This document shows positions 12,319-37,036 of a stretch of DNA of 64,000 nucleotides, piece after piece; position 1 is the stretch's first letter, and every line of letters begins with the position of its first letter. The notes beneath the pieces were generated by a model. It was not told where the DNA came from and searched no databases. It saw nothing but the letters and a program-made list of their open reading frames with translations. The stretch is from Chloranthus sessilifolius (lineage: Eukaryota; Streptophyta; Magnoliopsida; Chloranthales; Chloranthaceae): assembly GCA_021018995.1 (NCBI GenBank), contig CM037596.1, forward strand, positions 103,957,416 to 104,021,415. The letters are read 5' to 3'. The position numbers were made by a program, and so were the translations under genes.

Positions 12319-14736
12319 TGTAAAGACCCGTATTTTGAACCCGAGTTAGACTGACCCTGTGTGTGTATTCGGCTCGGCAACCGACGTCACCATTTGTTTT
12401 GGATTTTTATCTAGATGTGATTGTGCGGACAGATTTTAATTTAGAGCCCATTTGGACCCTCGTGCAAAAGTTGTGCACCGACCTCGGTGTAGCCGCTCAA
12501 CACCGGACTTGAGTTTTAAAATTAGAAGTATATAATACATAAGATGTGTGTGTGTGTTTTACTTTGTGAGCAATCCTATTATAAGAAGGAATTGCATTCT
12601 CGTATTATACTAGGTTTTGTTAAGAGAGGATAGTTACCCAACCGTGTGAAACTCCTTCTCTCTTCTTCAATCATCGTAGAAGATCGGTTTAGAAAACCTC
12701 CTTCTCTAGAACCCTCTTTGTTGAAAGCACTTAAACCTTAGAAAGAACTTGAATCAACCTTGGATTCGTAATTGGCTATTGGGAGAGGTTGAGATCATTG
12801 GGGGCGTGTTGGAGTTGTCTCTGTGAACTCGTGGGATCGATCGCGGCGCGAATCGTTGAGGAAACCCGTCGGTTTCGTTCCGAAGCTCCATTCGCGTGAC
12901 TCATTTCTAATCTAGGAATCCTTAGATTAAAGGTACGTTTTAATTAAACTTTTTGATTAAATCATTAGATTAGCCATGAGTTTTGCTTTGGGATGTATGG
13001 GTTTCGATTCGGGTGAAAACCAGCGAAATCGCGTCGCTGTAGCTCGCTCGAACGAGCTATTATCATCACTCGAGCGAGGTATCACCGAACTCCGATATTG
13101 CCTTAGTGTTTTAGTCATAACGTTTTATCCCGAACTTCGATTGAGACGATTCTTTTTGTGTTGGAAAGCTAATAGAAAAATCTATAACTTTCATGTTTTG
13201 ACCAACGCATGAATCAATCATCTTGATGGTCAAAAATATATGAGAATATTACGTCAAATCGCTCGAGCGAGCTATTATCATCGCTCGAGCGAGGTATTGT
13301 CGAACTTCGACATTGCCTTGGTATTTTAGTCATAACTTTTTGTCCCGAACTCCGATTGAGACGATTCTTTTTGCGTTGGAAAGCTAATAGAAAAATCTAT
13401 AACTTTTATGTTTTGATCAACTCATGGATCAATCGTCTTGACAGTCAAAAATATATTAAAATGTTGCATCAAATTCTAGGATTGGCGCAACTTGCCTGTT
13501 TTGACTTGTTTTTGAGGAAACGCTTAAATAGGTCTATATTATTAGTAATTAGAGTTTATCTTAATACATGAACGTATATTGTGATGTAGATTGAGGGCGA
13601 GAGGCCATCAATAGGGCCTTGCTTGACTTCGCATAACTCCGAGTTTTAGGTAGGAGAATCTCATCTTTACAGTATTCTATTTTAATTCGCATGGATATTT
13701 TGAATTAAAATCTTTGAACTTGCATATGCCATTGAAATCACATCTGTAAACTGAAATTGATATGGATGACTGAAAATCTAAATCTACCTGAATCCTGAAA
13801 CCTGAATCTGCTTAAGCTCTGAAAATCTGAAATCAAGAACCTGAACTATGTATAAGAGACTTGCATCTGATTTGTATTAGTATCTGCATTTATTTTATGA
13901 TTGACCTAAACGACCCCTCAAAAAAAAATTCCTGAACAATTTCTTGGCACAAGTTTCCCTCATTACGCAGGGGCTTGTTGCATCCTGAAAAAGGGTTCAT
14001 GAACGACGATGGTAGGTAGGGGTTCCCATCGGCTATATTCCTGCTCTCGAGATATAGTTTACTCGGGAGGTATTTTAAGTTGAGGATTAAGTCATGAATT
14101 ACTGAACTTTGCATATAGAAGTTAGAGAAACTAAGACACCAAACACCGTGATCCGTTTCTTGAAACTGTTTTCACACATTTAGAAATAAATCTTACATAT
14201 GATTTCTGCACCTAAATTCAGTTTATTATCTGCTTATAGGTTTGACAAGCTATATTCCGATATTTGTTTTGAAACCATGTTAGTTAAAGTAAAATGCCGT
14301 AGATATCTTTCTTCTCGAGCTTTGTTGGTTAGCTCACTCGACTATTCATCAGTTCGGTCTTGGCGTGGCTATTCGTGTATGAGGTGATCCACGACTACGT
14401 GTCTGAGGAAGAGCTTGAGGTTCCTCCTAAGGAGTTTTTCTCAGTATAGAACTTACTGATTTTCTTATTTGTGGTGAGAGTTAGACTTGAATTTGTGGGC
14501 CCATTTTAGTTGGATATCATAGTTTATACTTGACGTTGATTTCATTATGAGTTATGTTTCATGATGGTATACCATCATCGGTGGTTCTTACTTTTAATTG
14601 CTTCCGCATTTATTTTAGCTATGGATATTTATTGCGCTTACTCGATATGTGCCTTGTTTGTCCCGCTTATCGCTTATTCGATAGGTTATGGCGAACCGCC
14701 TTTCCTATACCGAGGGATTGAAAAGTCGGGTCAACA
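12319..14736 (+). repeat. 5' LTR of the chromovirus
   Basis: About 2418 bp, matching 20318-22731. The end reads TCAACA instead of the GTCACA seen in the 3' LTR. Differences between the LTRs are mostly clustered one- to three-base indels rather than scattered substitutions. A TATA-like word is not obvious. Short open frames inside it are not genes. Confidence 0.9.
13041..13470. repeat. 215-bp tandem duplication with CGCTCGAGCG palindromes in the LTR
   Basis: Two tandem units (period about 215 bp) inside the 5' LTR. Each starts with paired palindromic words: CTCGCTCGAACGAG then ACTCGAGCGAG in unit one, CGCTCGAGCGAG twice in unit two. After these comes a stretch containing CCGATATTGCCTTAG or a close relative. 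The same arrangement occurs in the 3' LTR at about 21021-21455, so it is part of the element. Confidence 0.8.
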
Positions 14737-14739
14737 GCT

Positions 14740-14752
14740 TGGTATCAGAGCC
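14740..14752 (+). other. Primer-binding site (initiator Met-tRNA)
   Basis: TGGTATCAGAGCC, complementary to the 3' end of plant initiator methionine tRNA, placed three bases after the 5' LTR. This is the minus-strand priming site for reverse transcription. Confidence 0.9.
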
Positions 14753-14879
14753 ATGGTTTTTAGATTCTCTAAGAACCCATGAGAACCAACCGTGACCCGT
14801 CTGATTCACATCGTAGTCATGTCGTTAGGTCCGAATCACTAGTACCGTTTGTGGACCTTTACAATCAATGTTGATGATG

Positions 14880-16180
14880 TTGTGGTGTTCACAATGATGG
14901 ATCAAGATATGGCCCCAAGATTTAGAGGCGAGGCGGAGGTAAGACGGTGCCTTTAGAGGACATTCTGAAGGTGTCGGTACATCAAGGGAGTTGCCTTCGC
15001 ATCCGGTTCTAATGCTCCCTATAGGAGCCGGAGTTGATAGAGGTCGGTGAAAGAATGGAACAAGTGTTGGAAAGTCGGCCACCAACATTGCTCGGCCAGA
15101 CCGCATCTATGGCTCGGATCATGCAATCGCCAGAAGCGAAAGCTGATTTTCTTTGGACAACAACAACAATCATCAGGATTTGCGAATTTAGGAGGATGAG
15201 ACCTCCGAATTTTTCTCGACGCATCAATTGATGGAAGTCAAGGTTGGTTGGATGAGATGGAAAAAGATCTTGAGGTGCTTGATTGCAGATGCCGAGAAGG
15301 TTAGATGGGCAACCTTCAAACTGGATGGACAGTGGACCATGGTGGAAGTCCGTGGCTGACACCGGAGCAGGAGTTTCCCAATACTCATTGGACATGGGCT
15401 GAGTTTATCGAAGCGTTCAACGATCAGTACTTTCCCAAGATCGTTAGGCATCAGGTGGAAGTTTAGTTCATCGAATGAGCGAGGACAATGTCGGTCGTGA
15501 GTATGGAGATGAGTTCACGACTTTCAAGGTTTGCACCTCAACATGTGGCCACCGATATGATGAAGGCCAGAAAATTTCAGCTGGGTCTTAGGCCGAGTAT
15601 ACAGGAGAGCGTGGCTATGTGGGAAATGGAAACATATGGAGGAGTACTGTCAAAGGCCCTCATAGCAGAGGAAGAAATTCAAAAGTGGTTTTTGAGAAGC
15701 AGTCAGCCGAACAAGGACAGGGTTGTACAAGGGCAGTCAAGTACTTATGAAAATAAGAGGGCCAAGTTTACAAAGCCGCCAGTGAACCTTACTCAACCTG
15801 CATTTTCTAGACCAACATTTTCTTCTGGACCGACCCCTTATCAGAGATTGGCAGCATCATCACCTGTGCAATCCGTACGACCAGCGGGTTCTAATGCTAG
15901 TGGAGCTTCAGTGGCACAGGGATCCTCTCGTGCACCATCTTTTGTTTCAGTCACTATGTGCCTAAGGTGCGGGAAACCACACAAGACAGAGGATTGTAGG
16001 AGGAACACTGGAGCGTGTTTTCGGTGTGGCGCAATCGGACACATGGTTAAGGATTGTCCTCAGGAGGACAAGGGAAGAACTAGTTCGGCTTCTACTCAGA
16101 GATCGACCTGACCTACTGTTCAAGGTCGAGCTTATGCCGTGATGGCTCAAGAAGCCGAAACATCGAACGACGGGATCCAA
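14880..16180 (+). pseudogene. Chromovirus gag, broken
   Basis: Retrotransposon gag region. The best open part is 15488-16111. It contains the capsid-type motif RFAPQHVATDMMKARKFQLG and, near its end, two CCHC zinc knuckles at about 15958-16065 (CLRCGKPHKTEDC and CFRCGAIGHMVKDC) that bind element RNA. Upstream, capsid-like words are spread over different frames between 15240 and 15480, so at least two frameshifts are present. A TGA at 16109-16111 interrupts the frame where Arg is expected; the frame is otherwise open to 16180. It makes no functional Gag. Confidence 0.8.
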
Positions 16181-16317
16181 GGTATTATTGAAAGTTGATA
16201 TGTCTTCTTATTTTATGTGTTATATATAATTGCTTGATATTTAATAAATTTTGTTAATAAGTTATGGATGAACACACAAGCTTAGAAACTTTTAATTGAA
16301 ACGCTTGTCTAAACTAA
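16181..16317 (+). other. 137-bp AT-rich insert or intron-like interval between gag and protease
   Basis: AT-rich DNA between the gag frame and the protease frame, flanked by the direct repeat AAGGTA (16179-16184 and 16316-16321). It starts with GT directly after CAAG and ends with AAG, so it has GT...AG borders. Its length is not a multiple of three, and the two frames are in register across it. A TTAAT word about 27 bases before the end could act as a branch point. It could be a spliced intron or a small insertion with a 6-bp target duplication. The sequence alone cannot decide. Confidence 0.55.
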
Positions 16318-18380
16318 GGTACCATTTTTATGCATCGGGGGAGCGATGTAAGCAAAACCGAAGCGCGAGTGTTGATAGACCCTGGGTCTACACATTCTTT
16401 TGTTACTCTATTGTTCGCTGAGAAGTTGGGAATCATTCTCAAGGCCCTTGATTTCATCTTGGCAGTGTCAATTCCTACGGGCAACTCAGTGAGCACCGAT
16501 ACCATGTGTCAATCAGTGATTGTGATGATCGCAGACCACGAGACAATGGCTCATTTGATCATTTTGAGCATGTAAGGGTTCGTCGTGATACTAGGGATGA
16601 ATTGGTTATCTACTTAGCATGTGAGCGTGGAGTGTCTTCAAAAGATTGTAACATTCCGCCCGTCGAAGAGAAAATCTTTTCGATTTTGCGGAGTCAAATC
16701 TTGTGTGATACCGTTTATCTCTGCCATTCGAGCAGACCGTATGATGAGGAACGGGTGTTGTGGTTATCTGGCCTACTTGCAAGATCATAAGGAGGAGAAG
16801 AAAGATATTACAGATATTACGATTGCTTGCAGTATTCGGGATGTTTTTCACGATCTGATCTATCGGGATTACCACGCGAGAGATTGAGTTTGCAATTGAG
16901 TTAGCGCCGGTCTTGAACCGATCAAAAGCTCCGTATCGAATGGCGCCTGCAGAATTGAAAGAGTTGAAGGAGCAGCTTCAGGAACTGCTAGATAAGGGCT
17001 TTATTAGACCGAGTGTGTCACCCTGGGGAGCACCGGTTCTATTTGAAAAAAAGAAAGACGGTTCAATGCGGCTTTGCATCGATTACCGCCAGCTAAATAA
17101 GTTGACAATTAAGAACCGTTATCCACTTCCAAGAATTGATGATCTGTTCGATCGCCATAAGGAGCAAGGTTCTTCTCAAGATCGACTTGAGGTCGCTACC
17201 ATCGGTTGAAAGTTAAGTCCAAGACATTGAAGATGCGTTCAGAACCCGATATGGGCACTACGAGTTCTTGGTCATGCCATTTGGGTTGACAAACGCACCC
17301 GCGTCATTTATGGACTTGATGAACCGGATATTCAAGTCACATTTGGACAAGTCTGTAGTAGTTTTTGTAGATGACATCATCATCTATTCAAAGACGCGAG
17401 AAGAACATGAGCAACATCTGCGAGTGGCTCTACAAACCCTTAGAGACCATCAGTTATACGCAAAACTTTGGAAGTGTGAGTTTTGGCTTGAGCAGGTCAG
17501 TTTCCTAGGCCATGTTATCTCTGAGACCGGTATTACAGTTGACCCAACAAAGATTGAGTCAGTGATGAATTGGGAACAGCCAAAGATCGTTACGGAGGTT
17601 CGTAGTTTCCTCGGTTTGGCAGGATACTACAGAAGGTTTGTGGAGGGCTTCTCCAAGATATCAGGTCCTCTTACACAACTTACGAAGAAGAATACTAAAT
17701 TTGATTGGACAGAGCAGTGTGAGCAAAGTTTTCAGGAACTCAAGAAACGATTGACTACTGCGTCAGTACTTGCTATACCATCAGGCAGGGGAGGCTTTGC
17801 AGTATACATTGATGTATCATATGGGGGTTTAGGCTGTGTGCTTAACCAGATTGAGAGAGTCATTGCTTATGGGTCTAGACAGCTAAAAGACCATGAGAAG
17901 AATTACCCGACGCATGATCTTGAGTTGGCACGTATGATTTTTTGCTCAAGATCCGAGGCATTACCTTTATGGGGAGACCTTCGATATATTTACCGATCAT
18001 AAGAGCCTCAAGTATCTCTTCTCACAAAAGGAGTTGAATATGAGACAGCGTCGATGGATGAAGTTCTTGAAAGATTATGATTGTACCATCCAGTACCACC
18101 CCGGGAAAGCAAACGTAGTGACAGATGCGTTAAGTCGAAAGTTCTCTGCTCAGTTATCACATCTCACCGCAAGGGTACGAAGATGGCATCTATTGGAAGA
18201 TATGGCTCTAAGTAGCATGAGATTTGACGTAAAAGGTTCAGGTGCGTTAATGGCTACACTGGTGATTCGTTCCACCCTCTATGAGAACATTCGCAGACTT
18301 CAGATGACGGATGATGAACTTATGGCTATCAGACGGGATGTGATTGGGGGAAACAAAATAGATTTTTCTATCAAAGATGA
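16318..18380 (+). pseudogene. Chromovirus protease, reverse transcriptase and RNase H, broken
   Basis: Protease is recognised by LIDPGSTHSF at about 16372-16401, with Pro in the second position of the active-site motif as in many plant gypsy elements. RT starts near 16880 ([20 protein letters not shown], then [20 protein letters not shown]). It loses its frame between about 17150 and 17260 and resumes with [12 protein letters not shown]; the catalytic FVDD is at about 17364. RNase H follows ([17 protein letters not shown] near 17800, then [19 protein letters not shown]). The TEDYKSLKYL-like part is shifted again near 17940-18030. Several stops lie between protease and RT (16575, 16885). It is not functional. 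Confidence 0.85.
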
Positions 18381-19680
18381 TGACACTTTGTTGTTTGGAA
18401 ACCAGGTATGCGTACCAACTAGTACTGAGCTTCGGGACACTATTTTGGAAGAGGCTCATAAGTCTATGCACGCTATTCACGGCGACAAGATGTACCAGAC
18501 TTAAAGAAAAGCTTACGGTGGAGAGGTTTAAAGAAAGATGTCGTTGTGTATGTCTCGAGATGTCTTGTGTGTCAAGTAAAGGTGGATCATCGAAATCCGG
18601 CAGATCTGCAACCACTACCGATGCACGAGTGGAAATGGGAGGCCATTTCTATGGACTTTATTTTGGGATTGCCAAGAACATTAAGAAAATACAATGCCAT
18701 CTGGGTCATTGTGGATCGATTGACTAAGTCCGCACTTCCTTCCTTATAATACGTCAGTATACCGCCAACAAGCTCGCGAATTATACATCAAGGAGATAGT
18801 TAGTGCATGGTATACCGATAGATCTTATCCGATAGAGACCCGATGTACACATCTCGGTTTGTACGATTTTAAGAAGGGATGGGCTCCAGGCCCGATTACA
18901 GTACGGAATTCCATCGTCAGACCGATGGGCGGACTGAGAGGGTGAATCAGATTATAGAAGATATGTTACGTGCTTGCATGCTGGATTTTCAGGGGTCATG
19001 GGACCAACATTTACCGCTGATTGAGTTCGCCTACAATAATGATTACTGTGCTAGCATCGGCATGGCACCCTAAGCTTTGTATGGACGACGGTGCAGGTCT
19101 CCGCTTAATTGGGAAGAAGTGGGTGAGAAACTCATTTTAGGTCCCGAGATCGTGGAGAATACAACCGAGACAGTTCGGTTAATCCGTGAGAGACTACGCA
19201 TTGCTCAAAGTCGTCAGAAGAGCTACGCTGATCTGAAAAGAAACCATGTTAAGTTTAAGGTGGGAGATAACGTATTTGTCAAAATCTCTCCTACAAAAGG
19301 CGTGATGCGTTTTGGGAAGCGTGGGAAGCTGAGTCCGCGCAATGTTGGACCTTTCGAGGTATTGGGCCGAGTCGGCGAGGTTGCCTATCGAGTAGCCTTG
19401 CCACCGCAGCTATCGAAAATGCACAACGTGTTTCATGTGTCCATGTTACGAAGATATGTTAAGGACCCGGCACACGTATTGGACTACCAACTCATTGAGC
19501 TCCAAGAAGACCTATCCTTGGTTGAGGAACCGATACGAATCTTGGATCGTAAAGAACAAATCTTACGAACAAAGAGCATTCCCTTAGTACTCGTGAAGTG
19601 GCGGAGCCATTCTTCATAGGAAGCCACATGGGAGCGTGAAGCGAAGATTCGCGAGCAATTTCCACAACTTTTCGAGTGAA
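18381..19680 (+). pseudogene. Chromovirus integrase with C-terminal chromodomain-like motif, broken
   Basis: The zinc-binding H..H/C..C region is split by a frameshift near 18500; the CxxC part reads SRCLVCQVKVDHRNP from about 18555. The catalytic core starts AISMDFILGLPRTLRKYNAI and shows ERVNQIIEDMLRACMLDF near 18935, with a broken stretch at 18745-18880. The GPY-type module (RNVGPFEVLGRVGEVAYRVALP) lies at 19337-19402. The chromodomain-like end (VEEPIRILDRKEQ ... LVKWRSHSS ... ATWERE) carries a TAG at 19617-19619. In the family this motif steers integration to chromatin. At least four lesions are present. Confidence 0.85.
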
Positions 19681-20317
19681 GGTATATTGTAAACTATAGT
19701 TATGTAAGAAAACCATACGTACCTTTAAATTCTTGAATTTGCTTCTTTAAAAAAAAAAAAAAAAGGAGAGAATTTCTTCAAAATCTTTAATGTTAAATTG
19801 GTTCATAACATCGATGCTTTACATATATATCTATAACGATCACACAATAAAATCTTAAATGTCATATTTATTCATTCTCGGTTAGAACCGTATGTCTGTT
19901 GGAACCCGTGTCATCAGTTAGAACATGTTACCAGGCATGTGATCATGCTTTTGAATAAGTATTCGATTCTGACATCTGAAATTTCTGCTCAAATAATTAC
20001 CAAAAGGGTGAGATAGGTGTGTGTGCTAGTTTTGTGTCATGGTGAAGTATGTTTCCAGGCACGTGACACTTGGGAAGGTATGCATCCATGTACGGATGCA
20101 ATCCTCTATGGCAGTATGGGATGCCACACGCGGACATCCAGTTACTACGGATTCAGGCCCTTGAAAGCGTGCTTAGTGAAGCCCTCTATCGCGACCAAAA
20201 TTCTTTGACTTTAGACCTGCTTTGATTTTGCTTTATCGTGTTAGGATAAGGACTTACCGCAGCTTCGGTTTAGCTATCCGTACATTTTCGAGACGAAAAT
20301 TCCTAAGGAGGGTAGAA
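19681..20317 (+). other. Chromovirus 3' untranslated region and polypurine tract
   Basis: Non-coding. An A17 run is at 19748-19764. A stretch at 20085-20190 matches part of the LTR-like block at 11080-11200. The purine-rich TAAGGAGGGTAGAA at 20304-20317 abuts the 3' LTR and fits the plus-strand primer tract. Confidence 0.75.
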
Positions 20318-22731
20318 TGTAAAGACCCGTATTTTGAACCCGAGTTAGATCTGACTGTGTGTATTCGCTCAACCGACGTCACCATTTGTTTTGGATTTTT
20401 ATCTAGATGTGATTGTGCGGAATGATTTTAATTTAGAGCCCATTTGGACTCGTGCAAAAGTTGTGCACCGACCTCGTGTAGCCGCTCAACACCGGACTTG
20501 AGTTTTAAAATTAGAAGTGTATAATACATAAGATGTGTGTGTATTTTACTTTGTGAGCAATCCTATTATAAGAAGGAATTGCATTCCTCAGATTATACTA
20601 GGTTTTGTTAAGAGAGGATAGTTACCCAACCGTGTGAAACTCCTTCTCTTCTTCAATCATCGTAGGAGATCGGTTTAGAAAACCTCCTTCTCTAGAACCC
20701 TCTTTGTTGAAAACACTTAAACCTTAGAAAGAACTTGAATCAACCTTGGATTCGTAGTTGGCTATTGGGAGAGGTTGAGGTCATTGGGGGCGTGTTGGAG
20801 TTGTCTCTGTGAACTCGTGGGATCGATCGCGGCGCGAATCGTTGAGGAAACTCGTCGGTTTCGTTCAAGCTCCATTCAATGACTCATTTTTAATCTAGGA
20901 ATCCTTAGATTAAAGGTACGTTTTAATTAAACTTTTTGATTAAATCATTAGATTAGCCATGGGTTTTGCTTTGGGATGTATGGGTTTCGATTCGGGTGAA
21001 AACCAGCGAAATCGCGTCGCTGTAGCTCGCTCGAACGAGCTATTATCATCGCTCGAGCGATGTATCACCGAACTCCGATATTGCCTTAGTATTTTAGTCA
21101 TAACCTTTTATCCCGAACTCCGATTGAGACAATTCGTTTTGCGTTGGAAAGCTAATAGAAACATCTACAACTTTCATGTTTTGACTAACTTATGGATTAA
21201 TCGTCTTGATGGTCAAAAATATATGAGAATGTTATGTCAAATCGCTCGAGCGAGCTATTATTATCGCTCGAGCGAGGTATTATCGAACTTCGATATTGCC
21301 TTGGTATTTTAGTCATAACTTTTTGTCCCGAACTCCGATTGAGACGATTCTTTTTGCGTTGGAAAGCTAATAGAAAAATCTATAACTTTTATGTTTTGAC
21401 CAACTCATGGATCAATCGTCTTGATAGTAAAAAATATATGAAAATGTTATATCAAATTCTAGGATTGGCGCAACTTGCCTGTTTTGACTTGTTTTTGAGG
21501 AAACGCTTAAATAGGTCTATATTATTAGTAATTAGAGTTTATCTTAATGCATGAACGTATATTGTGATGTAGATTGAGGGCGAGAGGCCATCAATAAGAC
21601 CTTGCTTGACTTCGCATAACTCCGAGTTTTAGGTAGGAGAATCTCATCTTTACAGTATTCTATTTTAATTCGCATGGATATTTTGAATTAAAATCTTTGA
21701 ACTTGCATATGCCATTGAAATCACATCCAGAACCGAAATTGATATGGATGGTGAAAATCTAAATCTACGAATCAATCTCAACCTGAATCTGCTTAAGCTC
21801 TGAAAATCTGAAATCAAGAACCTGAACTATGTATAAAAGACTTGCATCTGATTTGTATTAGTATCTGCATTTATTTTATGATTGACCTGAACGACCCCTC
21901 AAAAAAAAATTCCTGAACAATTTCCTGGCACAAGTTTCCCTCATTACGCAGGGGCTTGTTGCATCCTGAAAAAGGGTTCATGAACGACGATGGTAGGTAG
22001 GGGTTCCCATCGGCTATATTCCTGCTCTCAAGATATAGTTTACTCAGGAGGTATTTTAAGTTGAGAATTAAGTCATGAATTACTGAACTTTGCATATAGA
22101 AGTTAGAGAAACTAAGACACTGAAACATTGCATCTGTTCTTGAAACTGTTTTCACACATTTAGAAATAAATCTTACATATGATTTCTGCACCTAAATTCA
22201 GTTTATTATCTGCTTATAGGTTTGACAAGCTATATTCCGATATTTGTTTTGAAACCATGTTAGTTAAAGTAAAATGTCGTAGATGTCTTTCTTCTACTGA
22301 GCTTTGTTGGTTAGCTCACTCCGACTATACGTCACAGGTTCAGAATGCTTGGCGTGGCTATTCGTGTGAGACTGATCCTGACTACGTGTCTGAGGAAGAG
22401 CTTGAGGTTCCTCCTGAGGAGTTTTTCCCAGTATAGAATTTACTGATTTTCTTATTTGTGGTGAGAGTTAGACTTGAATTTGTGGGCCCATTTTAGTTGG
22501 ATATCATAGTTTATACTTGACGTTGATTTCTGTTATGAGTCATGTTTCAATGATGGTATACCATCATCGGTGGTTCTTTACTTTTAATTGCTTCCGCATT
22601 TATTTTAGCTATGGATATTTATTGCGCTTTACTCTGATATGTGCCTTGTTTGTCCGGCTTATCGTTTATTCGATAGGTTGGCGAACCGGTCTTTCCTATA
22701 CCTGAGGGATTGAAAAAGTCGGGTCGTCACA
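20318..22731 (+). repeat. 3' LTR of the chromovirus
   Basis: 2414 bp, ends GGGTCGTCACA followed by the target duplication CTTAG. Contains the same tandem palindrome units as the 5' LTR (about 21021-21455). Confidence 0.92.
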
Positions 22732-22739
22732 CTTAGACT

Positions 22740-23405
22740 CAAATGATACACAAAAGATCTTTAGATCATGGTGCCCCTATCAGATGGCGCACATGACTTA
22801 CAACTAGGACTTAGCATATCAACACTTGCCTAAGTTAAGGTCAGGCTAGGGCTTACCCTTGGCTCTTAAGGCAGACCTATTATTTTTCTGTTTGAGGGGT
22901 GATTGACAACCTAGTCACTCTCTCATTTTCCAACCATTTCTTCCGAGGGAAAAAATAGGCCTCAGACTTTTAATGGGTGGTGTTATTTGCACTCATTTTT
23001 CTTGTGAAGAATACATGCCATTCCACTATAAAAAGCATTGACTTCCTTGAATCGGACTGTGGATATCGTTTTGCGTCCCAATCTTTCACACAATAGATCT
23101 TTAGATCATGGTGCGCCTATCAGACGATCAGATCTTGATTCCATGTGGCAAACATTCTCAAAAGTGACACTTGAGAATCCTTTCTTATGATACGCCCACG
23201 ATCACAATCACTTTTGGGGATGTGTGCCACATGGAATCAAGATCTCACCATTTGATATGTGTGCCCTGATCTCAAGATCTACTTTTCGTTGAAGGTTGGG
23301 GCGAAAATTGATCCCCATCGTCTGATCCAGGGTAATCAACGATTTTTTATAGTGAAAATATGTGTTATTCACAAGAAAAACGGGTGCAAATAATGCCTTC
23401 CCTTC
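22740..23405. repeat. Fold-back MITE arms upstream of the GLR gene
   Basis: A long inverted repeat runs from about 22975 (TTATTTGCACTCATTTTTCTTG) to about 23402 (AAGAAAAACGGGTGCAAATAA). Both arms contain the family words GATCTTGATTCCATGTGGCA or its complement. 22740-22970 has further copies of the inner words. No coding sequence. Confidence 0.6.
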
Positions 23406-23928
23406 TTCATATAGAGATTCTTACTCGGCCCTTAATATAAATTTCAAATTTACTGGTACCTAAATGTCTCCTTCGAAACTTCAATGACGCCGGTATTTAC
23501 AGCGGAAGATTCAGTCTCCAGTCTCTAGAATCAAGGGAATCGCCTTGAATCAGGCGATATAGATCATTTTTCATCTTAATCAAGGGTTTCCAGCTATCAA
23601 CATCTGAAAGGTGGGCCATAATCTTAAGATCTGTTTGACGAAAAACGATCTCCACCGTCTAATTTAAGACAGTGAAGGTTTCTAATGGTGGAACCTCTGG
23701 CGGTAGAGACGGAATCTTGGATTGTAAATATAGTATCCAACTTCAAAGCAATCAAAATAAGAGTCAGAACTAAGAAGTCGTTCGTTAGAGTCAGTCAACG
23801 GTAGAAATTACATCTACACACGCACGGTTGACCTCTAGCAGTTTCGAACGGTTTCCAATTAATTTCATGGTAGAAATGAATAAAATGACTTTTATCATCT
23901 ATTACGTGCTACTCGCTTTCACTAACAG
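23406..23928 (+). promoter_or_regulatory. GLR upstream region with W-box cores
   Basis: No open frame. Lies between the MITE and the TATA element of the intact GLR gene. TTGACC at 23828-23833 and the complementary core GTCAA near 23796 match the W-box core bound by WRKY factors. These short words are suggestive only. Confidence 0.35.
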
Positions 23929-23940
23929 TATATATATAAG
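23929..23940 (+). promoter_or_regulatory. Probable TATA box of the GLR gene
   Basis: TATATATATAAG ends 52 bp before the ATG at 23992, a usual spacing for a short plant 5' leader of about 20-30 bases. Confidence 0.55.
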
Positions 23941-23991
23941 AAGACGCCCGTATATCATAAACCCACATCATCTCCATCATCGCCTCTTGAG

Positions 23992-36588
<12,597 letters not shown>

Positions 36589-37036
36589 TGTTAGAATTAT
36601 AAGCTAGACCGACCCATTTGGCCCATTTTGTCTTTTGGGTCATTGGCCCATTTGCAATTATATTGGTCAATCTTGGAACTCTTTTTTTTTTGTCATAGGA
36701 AATTGGTGTATTTAATGTAATGTCTTGAGAATATGGAATATACTTTGAGAATGTAATTTTCTATCTTTTTCTAGGCTAGGTAGTTGCTTTGGAAGTGTAT
36801 ATTTATTTATTCCCGGTTTTGTATTGTGGGCTATTTTTATCACTCATGTATTTTCATTTTACAAGTCATATGAATGAAATTTGAAAGGTTCTAAGTGGTA
36901 TATCACTGTAGTCTTCATTTTTGGTGTTTTTCTACACGAGAGAACAACTTTCTTCTCTTTAGAGTGTCAACTTCTTACAATCCTAGTTGGTGTAATCCAA
37001 AAAGTGGTATTAGAGCTTGAGATTCATGGCTTCCAA
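36589..37036 (+). mobile_element. Copia LTR relic with primer-binding site
   Basis: Starts TGTTAGAATTATAAGC immediately where homology to copy A stops. It ends with TGGTATTAGAGC at 37005-37016, a one-base variant of the Met-tRNA primer-binding site, followed by an ATG at 37026 opening with codons MASNT, as in many plant copia gag genes. Coding sequence ends at once in a CACTA-like end. The poor GLR 3' flank (153 bp from stop to LTR) means the 3' UTR may include LTR sequence. Confidence 0.65.

Larger units (their letters stand above)
12319..22731 (+). mobile_element. Ty3/gypsy chromovirus (Tekay/Del-like), full length, decayed
   Basis: 10.4-kb LTR retrotransposon. The two LTRs (12319-14736 and 20318-22731) start TGTAAAGACCCG, and the 3' copy ends GTCACA. 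The element is flanked by CTTAG at 12314-12318 and 22732-22736, a clean 5-bp target duplication. A primer-binding site matching initiator Met-tRNA follows the 5' LTR and a purine-rich tract precedes the 3' LTR. The order gag, protease, RT, RNase H, integrase, chromodomain identifies Ty3/gypsy. The C-terminal chromodomain-like motif and long LTRs point to the Tekay/Del chromoviruses. Every protein region carries stops or frameshifts, so the copy is non-autonomous. It lies 1.2 kb upstream of the intact GLR gene. Confidence 0.92.

Noticed and set aside
12976..13571. Plus-strand open frames inside the LTRs (also at 20959-21554)
   Set aside because: Identical frames occur in both LTRs because the LTRs are copies. 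They match no protein family I know and overlap the palindrome repeat.
14825..15451. Minus-strand open frames opposite gag
   Set aside because: They are antisense shadows of the retrotransposon gag region, which is recognisable on the plus strand.
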